A DNA stretch of 64,000 nt from Aradus depressus (GCA_963662175.1 OY759214.1:96868115-96932114); one strand, 5' to 3'; shown: positions 41,315-52,494, numbered from the stretch's first letter. Numbers and translations are program-made. Notes: generated from the sequence alone by a model not told the origin.

Positions 41315-41604
41315 CAGTGCACAAGTGAACCAAGTCCTTAGTTCATTTTAACGCCGCAGGATATCAGCTTGAATCAAGTCCTTGGCCCCAGTTTTTCATT
41401 TATTTCAGAGCGCTAGTGAACCGTCCATAAACCCATTATTCTGATTGTTTTAGTTGACAGTTTATTTAATGAAAGGACAACCTATAGGTTTCAGCTATAA
41501 TGACATTTATTACTACGGTACACCTCAGAATTGATTATGAAAAAAAACTTTGAGAGCCAATTGCTCGGAATCAAATGTGATGGACTTGGTTCACTTGTGC
41601 TCTG
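41315..41604. mobile_element. MITE with ~23-bp TIRs
   Basis: CAGTGCACAAGTGAACCAAG (41315) is mirrored by CTTGGTTCACTTGTGCTCTG (41585-41604). 290 bp, non-coding. Related terminus at 33697. Tc1-like is possible, but the TA duplication is not clear. Confidence 0.7.
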
Positions 41605-41629
41605 AACCCTCCATTTGTCTCACAATGTT

Positions 41630-41838
41630 TTTTTTTTTTTTTTTTTTGGCCTTTTGTACGATGCATAATAGCCATGTCATTGTGTTATTTACTAATTATT
41701 TACGACATCCATGGCCCCGGGAGGGAGTTCTATCTACGAAATAAAACTCACTCCCGGACGGGATTCGAACCCGCAAACCATGGTGAGACCATGCGACAAA
41801 AGCCCTACGCTCTACCCCGCACGGCCACCATGGCTCCC
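41630..41838 (-). repeat. SINE-B with 11-bp TSD
   Basis: Flanked by CTCACAATGTT (41619-41629, 41839-41849). Minus strand has the CATGGTGGCCGTGCGGGG head, GCGGGTTCGAATCCCG B box, and poly(A). Clean full-length copy. Confidence 0.93.
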
Positions 41839-41916
41839 CTCACAATGTTGTAAATCTAAAATTATGTAAATAAAGGCCTGTTATTATTACAATTATAACT
41901 AACTAAAACTTTATCG

Positions 41917-42027
41917 AGTGAAAATTTAAAAACAAAAGCAAATAATATGATATCTAAACAAAGACAATATCGGATGTTGCTTTTGTTTAGATATCATATT
42001 ATTTGTTTTTGTTTTTAAATTTTCACT
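41917..42027. repeat. long hairpin, ~46-bp arms
   Basis: AGTGAAAATTTAAAAACAAA...CTAAACAAA and its complement are separated by 19 bases (GACAATATCGGATGTTGCT). Nearly perfect pairing, no TSD seen. Confidence 0.8.
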
Positions 42028-42169
42028 CATGTGTATGTTTTATTTAGTTGTATTTGGTGTAGGTTAGTTTGTTTTGGTGTTAATAATTAAAATGTTATTT
42101 TAGTCAGATTTAGTTTTAATGTCATATCTTTACTTAAATCTTGCATACATCAACTCACTAATAATGTAT

Positions 42170-42510
42170 ATATGTCAATACAGGCCCTGACACTCAGTGC
42201 CGAAAGCTTGACAGAAATTCTACAAGTTCCCTCTCTTCTCATCCTCTCTTTTCCTTCGGCCGATTTGGCTGAAAAACATTACTTGTCGTCTTTATGGGGC
42301 TCTAGATACATGTACAATTTCGTGTTGATACATTCTCTCTATTGGGAGTTATCGTGTTCACAGACACTCCCACATTTTTTTTTTTTTTTTTTTTTTTTTT
42401 TTCAATTTTGTAATCAAGGAATCGGAAAAACATGAAATTTTGGTGAAAACAACATGAAATTTCTGATCGATTACATAACTTCTCTTATACTTGTTATATC
42501 TGGAGATGTG
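42170..42510 (-). repeat. F1 family copy
   Basis: GCCGATTTGGCTGAAAAACA, GGGAGTTATCGTGTTCACAG, T tract, GATCGATTACATAACTTCTC with its palindromic A end. Confidence 0.75.
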
Positions 42511-43029
42511 AAAGGCCTCTCATTAACTGACCAAACAATAATAAATTGTTTACATTTATTTAGATATTTCAATAGGTTTCAATCCTGTAAAAATTATTTA
42601 AATGCTTCAAGAATATTTAAATTTTAAAATATTTTACGTTCCTGCGTTTAGTAACCAACTGTCAGATCTCCCGCTGTTTAATATCTTTTTATATGTGTAG
42701 TTATATATATTTTTTTTTTCCCCTGAGAAAATGGGCTTTAAAATAAATTACAGACTAAATTTTTTGTATTATTCAAATCCCAAAAGATATCTATGATTAA
42801 CATAAACAGAGTATGGCAATATCATAAAATTGTAATTGGATACTCAACCACTCGGTTTCTTAGGTGGAAGTGGAGGACCGTTAACGTAACCAGGCGAGTT
42901 GTTGACAGTTCACAAATTGAGGAAGGGGGTGGGGGGGGGGGGGGGGGGTAGTCGTGGGAATATTGTCTCCTGGGATACTTTTAGTTCTTAAATCTTCAGG
43001 AAAAAAAGTGGGTATTAACGTTTTACTTT
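42511..43029. other. unassigned, contains G18 tract
   Basis: G tract at 42931-42948 inside otherwise ordinary sequence. Confidence 0.45.
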
Positions 43030-43800
43030 GTAATGGGGGCAGTTATGTAATCGGATCAGAAATTCGATGTTGAGTTTTCACCAAAATTTTATGTTTTCCG
43101 CCCCCCTGATTTTGATAATGAATGAAAAGTGGCCTGTCTGTTTGTGTGTGTGTGCGTGTGTCTGTGAACATGGTCACTCCCGATTGAATCTATGTATCGA
43201 CAGGAACTATTACCTATATAAGCCTCCAGAATCCCACTAGGACGATACCTATTTTTAAAAAATCTGCCAAAGAACTGCCGATGTGAAGGGGAAGTTATGT
43301 AATCGGTCGGTTATGTGTACGATGCGGAGTTTTGAACGGAATTTCATGTTTTCCAACCTGAATGAATGTATTGCCACGAAATATTTATATGTGAATCCAG
43401 AACCTTCTAACAATGACACCTATTGATTTTTAACCAAATCGGTCAAAGAGAAGGAGGGATTAGTGGGTGGCTTAACGCAAAAACTCTAATAACTGCCAAT
43501 AGAATGAATGTATCGACATGAAATTTTATATGTGACCAGAAACCCATAAGAACAACATCTATTGATTTTCAACCAAATCGGTCGAAGAGAAGAGGGGGAT
43601 TAGGGGGGAGGCTTAACTCAAAAACCTCAATTGACCGATGTCGAAACCTAATGAGGACATAAACTGTCAAATTTAAGCGATATTGGCTGAAGGAAAGCGG
43701 GTTTGGGGGGGGGGGGGGGGGGGGGGGGGCTCAATTCAAAAATTCTAATAACTACCGATGAAAGAGCTTCTACGTAAGTCAACTTTAGAATATTATCGAC
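43030..43800 (+). repeat. F1 family, several tandem units
   Basis: A end at 43030 (AGTTATGTAATCGGATCAG), a second A end at 43293, and GTATCGACA/GTATTGCCAC words at 43193, 43369 and 43509. Shows the internal ~150-bp unit structure of the family. A G25 tract at 43705-43729 replaces the GGGGGATTAGGGGGG segment. Confidence 0.75.
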
Positions 43801-44509
43801 GACTATTTTATTTGTGTTTAAATGCCATGGCATCCCTCCCCTCTTGGACGACAGTCTGTATGTCGTCTACATTAAAATACCTAACATTTCATTAAATATT
43901 TCCTCCGGTCATATAGAAAAGAGGAGACTTTAACCTCATTACCAATATGAGGCTGTAAAAGTAAACAACACTATAAAAAAAGAATACGGCGACCATTTTG
44001 TTGGGCTGGAGGCGGTGAATTTATACCGCCCTCTGTTGATCCGGACCCGAGGGACACTGGCTGGCTTCATTGTCTGGAGGGGGAGAGGTCATTAAAGTTG
44101 GTCTCTTTGTAGTCCCATGAACCTACATATTCCCGTCATTCACAGGCGCAGTCCTGGACAAAGCAGTAAACTGACCGATATTGGTGAGAACATACACTAA
44201 AAGTGGTCTTTTCAAATCGTTCATTTAGACTAGTTTGGCAATTCAACGCCAGGTAACAGAACCTGGAGAGGTAACATTTAGGACTCCCACAGTAGAGCCT
44301 GTCACAATGAAGCGGGGCAGAGATATCTGTAAAAACGTGATTGGCATAAGAAGTATAAGAAAGGTCTTTTATGATCACATCACTTATTTAATTTTTTTTC
44401 CTTATTTGCAATACTTTTTAATAAAACACTAACAAACAAAAATAAAAAATAAATCCTTACAATTTAAGCATTACTTCGAGCTATTCCTTAGTGAAATGTA
44501 TTGTACATC

Positions 44510-44740
44510 CTTTGAGATGCTTTAACTTTAGTCGTAATGGTTCTATCAAAAATTTGAGGACACATTAGCGAATCGAAATTTAGTGAAGAACATGTTTGGT
44601 AAGCACTCATTTTTCGATAGGACTAACCGTTTCCGCGTAATTCAAACAATCGTCTAAAAATGGGTTGCAAGACAGTCATTTCAAGACGATTTTCGGCATG
44701 TATTTCGCAAACTGGGCGCCCTTCGAAAAAATGTGTTTTA
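44510..44740 (-). repeat. copy of the 34.9 kb repeat
   Basis: TTTCAAGACGATTTTCGGCA and GCATGTATTTCGCAAACTGG are inverted relative to 35100. Confidence 0.5.
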
Positions 44741-44751
44741 TATAGTTAAAT

Positions 44752-45022
44752 AGTTATTGTGACTCATTCCCGAAACTATGAGGTCATATCACCTACTACC
44801 AGTACGGACATGAGCTCGAATCTGCTATGGAAGTCCTAAATTTCGCCTATTCTAAACGAGTTCCTGACATCGTACAGGCTTGGGATCATCGCTTTACGTC
44901 CCATCTACGTCATCCGACAGTGTGAAGGTATTTTCTCGTCTCAGATAAAAAACCTAAAGACCTCGGGTGGGGATTCGAACCCGCGTTCTTGAGCTTTGTA
45001 AACAAGCTGGCTACATCTGTGT
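44752..45022 (-). repeat. SINE-A, centre partly deleted
   Basis: ATTGTGACTCATTCCCG, AGGTCATATCACCTACTACC then a gap where AGAGCGCTCT should be, later GATTCGAACCCGCG B box and a mutated head. Confidence 0.75.
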
Positions 45023-45353
45023 TGTCTCTACAACTTTTATCAGAAGACATATTTCATTAGTAAAACGTACTTAGGTCCCAGAGTAAAGTTGACTTAAATT
45101 TCGTCTAATTGCGGCGAAACACCAGAAACGTGAAAGCTTCCCAAAGAAGCCCATGAATTTCAATTTCATAATCTCCTCTTTGGAAATTTTCTCTATACTG
45201 TGACTTTTTAGACCCGTGTTGGTCTGAATTGGACCTAGCGACCCGGGGTTACTGTCTTCATTGTCTGGGGGGGAGAAGAGGTCTTTAAAGTCCCGTCTCT
45301 TTGTAGTGCCTTGAAACTCCCGTCACAGGCAGGCGCAGCACTGGACAAGCCTT

Positions 45354-45992
45354 CAGATAGACTTTACAATGGGGCCCAACGGGGAACATCTATGAAGAAA
45401 ATGGTCTTGAGCGCTTAAGTTTACTTTTTTTTTGGACAATACAAAATGTTATAATTTATTTTCGCTGTTCGCTGCTTTATTTTGGGTTCAAATGACTGCG
45501 ATTCCCTGTTAAAACTCCTGTTAATGTTGTTCGACAATGAACATATAGTGCAGAATGTTAGAAAATATACATTTCCCTTTTCTAAACTTTCTCAATACAA
45601 TATATATTAAAAAATATCATATTTTATCGTCGAATGATCTTTTAATTTCATTGAAATCGCACTAAATGTTTACTGGGGGTACCATGGGACACATTTTCGC
45701 CCTTCCTAATTCTCAAATTTTTATTCTATTAATTTGTTCACAAATTTTATTAATATATCGAGTATTGAGAATATTAGAAAGATGGGCTGACTACGGCAGA
45801 TGTCTCTCATCCCTTCAGTGAGTGGGGTCCAGGGAGTGTCCCGCGGTAGAAGTGAGACAGAAGAACGACGCTCCCGTACTCTGGACTTCAAATTGACTTC
45901 CTTGCCTCAAAATATTGCTGGTGTACTCTGAGAGTTTTGAACTCTATCGTTCCTACCCTCAACTGATTAGTAGCCATGTGTTGGCCCCTACC
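45354..45992. other. no recognisable feature
   Basis: AT-rich in the first 400 bp; nothing assigned. Confidence 0.4.
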
Positions 45993-46144
45993 GGCAGACT
46001 AATTTCATTGTCTGAGCGGAGAGAGAGGCCATTAAAATCAGTCTCTTTGTACTGCCGTGAGCCCTTACACTCCCGTCATAGACAGACATAGCACCGGACA
46101 ATCTTCAACATTGGCGTCCAACATGGCGTCTAACTCTATTCCAT

Positions 46145-46330
46145 GTATATATCTTACTCATATATAAAGAGACAGCGTTTGTTTGATGTTCATGCTAACC
46201 TTAAAAACTACTGGACCGATTTTCAATTATTTTGTTTCTATGAATTTCTTAGGTTTCCGCGATGGTGTATATAGTATCGATAGTCGTAATCGAATCTCTC
46301 AATAGTTCTCTTTTTATGGTTCCGAAGTCG
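46145..46330 (+). repeat. retroposon-like domain fragment
   Basis: AACTACTGGACCGATTTTCA and a following TTTCTATGAATTTC block, of the same style as 11525. Confidence 0.35.
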
Positions 46331-46402
46331 CTATATTGAAAGACTATTATCGAGTGTTTGTCCCTGTCTATTGTGTTGTGTTTTCAATTTCTTTAGGCAT
46401 AA

Positions 46403-46472
46403 GGCCCTCCGCACACGGTGCAACTGTTTTGCAACTTGAGTTGCAAACCAGTTGCACCGTGTGCGGACGGCC
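46403..46472. mobile_element. 70-bp Harbinger-like mini-MITE
   Basis: GGCCCTCCGCACACGGTGCA is mirrored by TGCACCGTGTGCGGACGGCC with TAA on each side (46400-46402, 46473-46475). The TWA-type 3-bp TSD fits PIF/Harbinger. Essentially all TIR. Confidence 0.65.
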
Positions 46473-46475
46473 TAA

Positions 46476-46769
46476 ATGTCAATTCAACTTTCTATAAACA
46501 GAAAAATACAAAAATGACGATATTTAAAAAAAAAAAAAATTTCCTTGTTATTATGATAAGGGTATAATAGAAGAACAGTGACCTTGTCACTGCTACCTCT
46601 GATAATAACATTATCACTGATACAACCTGTATAACGTTCGCATTATCAATTAGAAGGTCATATTAATTGATAACTTCTGACATAACGGTATTAAGCAATC
46701 GTTTTTTTTTTAAATATTTTTTCTTTTTTTTTGTCATATAAAATTTTACTTTATTATACCTTAGGAAAG
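46476..46769. other. no recognisable feature
   Basis: AT-rich; no call. Confidence 0.4.
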
Positions 46770-47410
46770 TATTTTAATCGTTCAAAAATCTTAATTCAAA
46801 TTTTCAATGAAATTTAACGTTTCAAGGTCCCATGGACACGTGTTGAACATTTTCATGATGATATTCTGCTTGTGTCTGAGCGTTCTAAATCAAAAACCGT
46901 TGGAGCAATTTAAGAGGATAATGTCACAATGTGTTAACTTAGATTTTGGCCGAAATCAGACGGGCCTAAGTAGATTTGATTTGAACCCCTTAACTCCCGA
47001 TGGAATGAACGTATCGACAGGAAATTTTATATGTGAATTCAGTACCCTCAAGAGACGAAACCTATTGTTCTTCAGTCAAGTCGACCGAAGGAGAGGGAGG
47101 ATTAGGTGGGAGGTTTAAATAATGTATCGACACTAAATGTTGTATGTTTGACCAAAACCCCATAAGGACGACACTTATAAATTTTCAACGGAATCGGCAG
47201 AAGCGAATGGGATATCAGTGGGGCTCAACTCATAAACCCCAATAACTGCCGATGTAATGAATGTATCGACATGAGGATTTAGTAGCCCCTGTGTAAGTCA
47301 TCTGTTGAACATTAGTGCAAACGGTTTAGGAAAGGAAACGAAAAATTAATTGATTAATTCGATCCGAGGAAGTACATTGCCGGTGATTCACCGACTACTT
47401 TTTATTATTG
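46770..47410 (+). repeat. F1 family, nearly complete
   Basis: From TCAATGAAATTTAACGTTTC through three ATGTATCGACA-type words (46998-47270) to CGGTGATTCACCGACTACTT. The open frame 46807-47118 is part of this repeat, not a gene. Confidence 0.75.
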
Positions 47411-47599
47411 TTTTTTTGTAGAAAAAAAAAAGTGATGTGGTCACGACATGACTTTCTTATACCAACCACTTTTGCACAAATCACTCTCCCTCTCCCTCCC
47501 CATTTCATACCTGTGTTATTGTGTATAAGAAAGTAACTCTTTTAGAATTACACAGTACAGTGACACATAAATCGCCGTTGATACTAGTGCCTATGTTAG

Positions 47600-47830
47600 T
47601 TATTGTGACTCATTCCCGGGCTTTTAACTACAAGGTCATATCGCCTACTACCACAGCGCTCTTTCGTCAATCTGATGGACAAGAGCCCGACTCTACTATG
47701 AGAGTCCTAAATTTTGCCTACCCTGGTTTATTCACTTAGGATAGGGGGACTTTAACATCGTACAGGCTCGGGACCATCACTTAACTTCTTATCCGAAGGA
47801 CAGTGTGCTCTTGGTTTTTTCAAATAAAAA
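47600..47830 (-). repeat. SINE-A, head-less
   Basis: GTTATTGTGACTCATTCCCG, ACAGCGCTCTTTCGTCAATC, CCGAAGGACAGTGTGCTC. Confidence 0.8.
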
Positions 47831-47906
47831 ATTATATGCACAATAATAACTCCCATCGTCAGTATTCATAATTTATTTATCCTGACTAGAGGTTATAACA
47901 CATTTA

Positions 47907-48168
47907 ATTAGTTAGTTATTTACTCAAGCCCTGGCTTAAACTACGAGGTCATATCGCCTACTACCAGAGCGCTCTTTCGTTACTCTGGTGGACATGAGTC
48001 CGACTCTACTCGAAAGTCGAAAATTTTTCCAACCTAGGTTTATTCACTTTGTGTAGGGGTATTTAATGAGTACCTGACGTCGAGACTGTAGCTTAACATC
48101 CTACTCGAAGGACGGCGATCTTGAGTTCAGTAGTCGAGCACGTTTACCTCTGTGCTATCGGTGCCCTC
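47907..48168 (-). repeat. SINE-A, nearly full length, diverged
   Basis: TTAGTTAGTTATTTACTCAA tail, AGAGCGCTCTTTCGTTACTC centre, GATCTTGAGTTCAGTAG and CTATCGGTGCCCTC head. Tail of the (GTTA)n type. Confidence 0.8.
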
Positions 48169-48594
48169 AGTATAAAATTATTTTTCAGTTATGTAAATTA
48201 CATTATTAATATATAATATAATCCAGTAATATAATCAATTAAATATATTTTTGCTGACTGTCCAAAGATTGGGTTCTTTTACAGATGGTACGAAACGTAA
48301 AACATTTTGAAATTGTATTTTCCATCTTGATTATATTGAAAGTCATTTTGGAAGAAGGGTCGTCATGGCGGGATTTTGGGCTCACAAAGAAATGAAGGAC
48401 ACCGCTTCAACATTTGGGGTAAATGGCCCATACAGACCGTTTTAAGGGGTTCCTCATAAATATTTTATTACTTGGTATCGCTCCTCGCTAAGCCCCCGGA
48501 CTTCAGCCAAGCCATGAGGACAGACCCGCAGCTCTCAGTTAGGGGCAGTCATTCAAATATACTTCTTACAGTATTTTTTTTGGTTTTGCCAATA
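48169..48594. other. no recognisable feature
   Basis: Unassigned; one GC-rich patch at 48480-48540 (CTCGCTAAGCCCCCGGACTT) without coding support. Confidence 0.35.
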
Positions 48595-48965
48595 GTCAAA
48601 AAAAATCTTCGGTGAATCATAGGCTATGTACTATCTCAGAACGAATTAAGCTGAATAGTCAATCGGCCGCTTGGGCTGAAAATTAATAGTTGATTTACAC
48701 AGGGACTCCGGAATCATACTAAATGTTGTGTCAATAAATTCATTACCTACATCAGCACTTGTTAGGGATTTTGAAGGGATTTTGAGTCAAGCCTCTCCTC
48801 CCATACTTTCCTTTGGCCGATTGCGCTGAAAATTAATAGTGGTCGTCTTTATGGAATTTTGAATTTCCGTATGAAATTTCATGTCGATAGATTCATTCTA
48901 CAAGGGTTTTGCCTATTCACAGACAGCTCAGCATCGAATTTCTGACTGATTACATTCTTCGTATA
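48595..48965 (-). repeat. F1 family copy
   Basis: TTCGGTGAATCATAGGCTAT, GCTTGGGCTGAAAATTAATA, TTCATTACCTACATCAGCAC, GACTGATTACATTCTTCG. Confidence 0.7.
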
Positions 48966-48989
48966 TACATATATATATATATTCTGGTA

Positions 48990-49263
48990 GGGCTTGTGTG
49001 AACACCTAGGGACCTAAGCATCCAACACTCTTATCCCTTCCCTGTTAGCTAAACTGTGGGATTCTTAAATTTTGCCTACCTGGTAAAGGGGTCTTTAACG
49101 AGTACCTGACATCGAACAGGCTTGGGACCAACTTTTATCGTCCTATCCAAAGGACGGCGTGTTCACGTTCTTTTCTAAAATAAACTAAGGGGCTCTGCCG
49201 GGTTTGTCTTTTGTCTTGAGCTCAGTAAACAAGCACGGACACCACTGAGCTACTGGCCCCCTC
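48990..49263 (-). repeat. SINE-A subfamily with alternative 3' end
   Basis: AACACCTAGGGACCTAAGCA and CCCTTCCCTGTTAGCTAAAC replace the AGAGCGCTCT/CATGAGTCA part. The body and head (CTTGAGCTCAGTAAACAAGC, CACTGAGCTACTGGC) are standard. Second copy of the variant at 38225. Confidence 0.8.
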
Positions 49264-49319
49264 TTCTATAGCTGGGGAAATAAATATTTCCTGTGTGTGG
49301 CTGAACAAGGTTACTTCTG

Positions 49320-49415
49320 ATAGAATGAACATATCGACACGAAATTTAATATGAGGTTTGAGTCCTTGTGTACGTCAACTATCATTTTTTAATCAAAGTG
49401 GTTAGACGAAGAACG
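49320..49415 (+). repeat. F1 fragment
   Basis: GATAGAATGAACATATCGAC, ACGAAATTTAATATGAGG, TACGTCAACTATCA. Confidence 0.5.
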
Positions 49416-49514
49416 AACCCTTAGGTTCATTAAATACATTGTTAACAACTTATTTTAATTGACATTGATTTTTAATTATTGAACAACATAAATAATCATT
49501 ATAATAATTTTTAT

Positions 49515-49545
49515 TTTTTTTATTTTTGTTTCAGGTAAGCCCTGT
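49515..49545 (+). promoter_or_regulatory. possible recursive splice site 2
   Basis: TTTTTTTTATTTTTGTTTCAG is directly followed by GTAAGC, with the junction at 49534|49535. Same strand and architecture as the site at 13528. Pattern-based only. Confidence 0.35.
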
Positions 49546-50140
49546 TATTATTCAGTAAGTTTACGTCGAATTTAAAAGAAAATATGATTCACATAACTTC
49601 AAAACTGAAGATGGTGGTGAGTAGAATTAATGAATCTTTTTTTTGGCGGGATTATTCTTCACTTTATTTATATATTGTTTGTTTGTACTTTATGTAGTTT
49701 GGTTGTCTGTAATTTATTTTCCGTGTTATAAAAAAATTAAAATACAATTTCTTACTTTCAAGTCCTTCCGAGGTGACTAAATTTCCCCAAATGAGATTTT
49801 TGCGGTTTTTTGCATTTTGCATTTTTTCGTGTACTCATTGTACTATTACCAAAATTGGTGGTAAAAATTGAAGGACATTTAGGCATTTTTACTTTGTAAA
49901 CTAGACCTTCAGTCTCAAAAACGAAACAATTAGAAAAAATATTAAATTTATTAAAAATAAACAAAAAAACTGACTATGGAAACAAAATTATCAGTAAAAA
50001 GTGAAATATTATATTATATAATATGTTAAATATTATATAATTATAATATTATTATGTTGTCTATATGTATAATGAGTTCGCCCAACCACGGGAGTCCCCC
50101 CCCTCCCCCGCTCAAAATCATGGCTACGCCCCTGGGCAAT
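49546..50140. other. no recognisable feature
   Basis: AT-rich; a possible small minus frame at 49758-49964 lacks support. Confidence 0.4.
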
Positions 50141-50144
50141 AATG

Positions 50145-50240
50145 ATTCGTGGTTAAAGCTCGAACATAAGTCACAATAACTATTATGCATTTTCACAATA
50201 TGTCCGCGTTTCTCAACTTAGAAGTTATAAGTTGTTAAGT
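50145..50240 (+). repeat. SINE-A end plus hammerhead-unit tail
   Basis: TTCGTGGTTAAAGCTCGAAC...GTCACAATAACT (SINE 3' end) followed by TTCACAATATGTCCGCG and CTCAACTTAGAAGTT, the tail of the 4640/26934 unit. No core here. Confidence 0.55.
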
Positions 50241-50679
50241 TCGTCACAATGTGTTTAATACATTTTCAAAAATATGTATTCTATTCAAGGTTAAGTTTAG
50301 TTAATTCCCCCCCCCCCCCCCCCACCCCCCTCTTTTTAGACTTTTAAGGTTTCAACACGTTCAATCCATCATGAATGAGTTGGTTTGAAGTTTCGTGTAA
50401 CCGCCTTAGAGAAGAACGAAATAGGGCTGAAAATTCAAAGGAGTGTGTAGGAAAAACACAAAGAGAGGGCCCCCTTGGAGGCACAAAGAAATTTTTTTAT
50501 AGGGCTTCTGAGGGTAGGAAGGTAGATCCACCCCTCTCTAGGTTGGGGTGGGTTTAGTGGGGGAGGCAGGGGTCGTTTGAGAAGTTGAAAACAGTGAGAG
50601 CAAGGTGTGTAGCTGAGAGAAACAGCTGCCCGGCTCCTACATGCCAAGTAACAATAGTCAGCGTCTGTCACAGTTCTCT
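50241..50679. other. unassigned, contains C17 tract
   Basis: C17 at 50307-50323. The flanking 50375-50671 is purine-rich without coding support. Confidence 0.4.
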
Positions 50680-51430
50680 AAGGAAGGTGTCGTTGCATCA
50701 TCAGCGATGTACTTCCCCAAACTTCACCAGTTAAGTGGCCGCTCTCCCTCTAAACCTAGTAAACCATTTGAGCTAAAAATCAGTAGTTGACTTACGTACG
50801 GGCTTCTGGATCCTCATACTAAATTTCATGTTAATATGTAGTACGTAATCTATATTCCTTTTGGTCGATTTGGTTAAAAATCAGTAGGTTTCCTTCTTAT
50901 GGGGTTCTGAATACACGAATTAAATTTCCTGTCAATATATTCTATCTATCGGGAGTTATCGTGTTTATAGACATATATTTTTTACTTCCCCAACTATACG
51001 AAGTATAGGGGAAGTTATGTAAGTAATCAGTGAGAAATTCGATGTTGAATTTTCACCAGAATTTCATGTTTTCTAAATCCCTGATTCCAAAAATGAAAAA
51101 CAAAATTCTGTCTCTATACTACCATCCATAACTACCGATTAATATATCGACATAACATTTTATATGTGTATCCAGAACCCTCTAAGGACGACTATTGTTT
51201 ACCAGACAAATCGGTCAAAGGGGAGTGGAGGAATAGAGAGAAGGCTTAATACAACATCTCCAGTAATTATTGTTGTAATGATATTGACACGAAATCCAGT
51301 ATGAGAATTATATCCGTTCTGGGGGAGTAAAGGGTTCGGACAAGATGAAATGCAGGTGAAAATTAAACATCGAATTTCTGGCTGATTACATAACTTCCCC
51401 CTATACTTCATATAGTTTGGGGAAGTAAAA
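50680..51430. repeat. F1 copies in opposite orientations
   Basis: Minus copy (GCTCTCCCTCTAAACCTAGT at 50740 to TTATCGTGTTTATAGACATA), then the palindromic A ends CCAACTATACGAAGTATAGG, then plus units, and a minus A end at ~51375 (GGCTGATTACATAACTTCCC). Confidence 0.75.
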
Positions 51431-51538
51431 CAGATATCTGATTTCCTAAAGGTATTCGAGATACAAAGCCCATGGTAACCTATTTTAATCCATACCTATA
51501 CGGTTTACATATAATCAAAGTCTTTAACTGATTCTAGA

Positions 51539-51837
51539 GGGCGCCGCGAGCTCATGATCGCGGGTTCGATATCCGGCCAAGGCCCTTAGGTTTTTTATCT
51601 GGCAGGTAAAAAAACCTTGAGCAGGTCGTCCTTCGGATGGGGCGTTAAGCGATGGTCCCGAGGCTGTACAATGACAAGTACTCGTTAAAGACCCCCATCT
51701 TGAGTGAATAAACCTGGGGAGGCAACATTTAGGATTCCCATAGTAGACTTGGGGTCATGTCCACCAGAGTGAGGAAAGAGCGCTTTGGTAGTAGGCGATA
51801 TGACCTTGTAGTCAAAACCCGGGTCACAATAACTAAC
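51539..51837 (+). repeat. SINE-A, truncated head
   Basis: GGGCGCCGCGAGCTCATGAT: the A box is deleted but the B box remains (CGCGGGTTCGATATCC). Centre AAAGAGCGCTTTGGTAGTAG, tail GTCACAATAACTAAC. Flanks GATTCTA on both sides suggest a short TSD. Confidence 0.85.
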
Positions 51838-52176
51838 CGATTCTACAATATGACTCCCGATATAATACTCTATACTCATCCTCCCAGCCTATAATACCAC
51901 GGCCATAATTTATGTTGGTAATAAAAACGTTGTAGTAAAACTATAAACCAACTAATTATTTGTGAAGGTTACCTAGGAAAGAGTGCAACAAAGGTTTGTA
52001 CAGTTAGAGAGGAAGTATGTTGCAAGCCATGTTGCAGTGAAGGCCAACTCAACGTTATGCAGCAACATAAACATAAAACATAGTCAACATGTTGCACAAA
52101 TGTTTTAGTATCAACTATTAATAAATATCAGATTGTTAACACAACATGGTTCTCATTAAATTTGTTTTTATCAATG
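51838..52176. other. no recognisable feature
   Basis: TGTTGCA words repeat at 52019-52110 (GCAAGCCATGTTGCAGTG, CAACATGTTGCAC) but no element is recognised. Confidence 0.35.
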
Positions 52177-52384
52177 TGACTTATGCCCGGTCTTTAACTA
52201 CGAAGTCATATCGCCTTCTACCAGAGCGCTCTAGTGGACTTTTGCAGTCTTAAATCTTAAATTTTTATTTACCTAGGGTAGGGTTCGAGTACCTGACATT
52301 GTACAGACTCGGGAATCATCCGAAGGACAGCATGCTCAATTATTTTTTCACCTCCAATATAAAAAAAAAACCTAAGGCCTTCAT
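52177..52384 (-). repeat. SINE-A, decayed
   Basis: GTGACTTATGCCCGGTCTTT, CCAGAGCGCTCTAGTGGAC, ATCCGAAGGACAGCATGCTC. Head absent. Confidence 0.8.
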
Positions 52385-52494
52385 AACATTTGTTGTATTT
52401 AATTTTACAGTATTTAAATCAAATAAATAATGAAAATAATGTCTATTTATTATGGAGAATATTCAAAAATAAATAACTTGCCTATCTTCTATCA

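Larger units (their letters stand above)
43980..46110 (+). repeat. three dispersed copies of a ~105-bp repeat
   Basis: TTCATTGTCTGG, CATTAAAGT, GTCTCTTTGTAGT, CTCCCGTCA and GGCGCAG..CTGGACAA occur in order at 44055-44163, 45250-45353 and 45993-46110, all in the same direction, with spacing too irregular for a tandem array. Unknown family. Confidence 0.7.

Noticed and set aside
46807..47118. 103-codon plus-strand protein
   Set aside because: Lies entirely in the F1 repeat, whose other copies have stops in the same frame.
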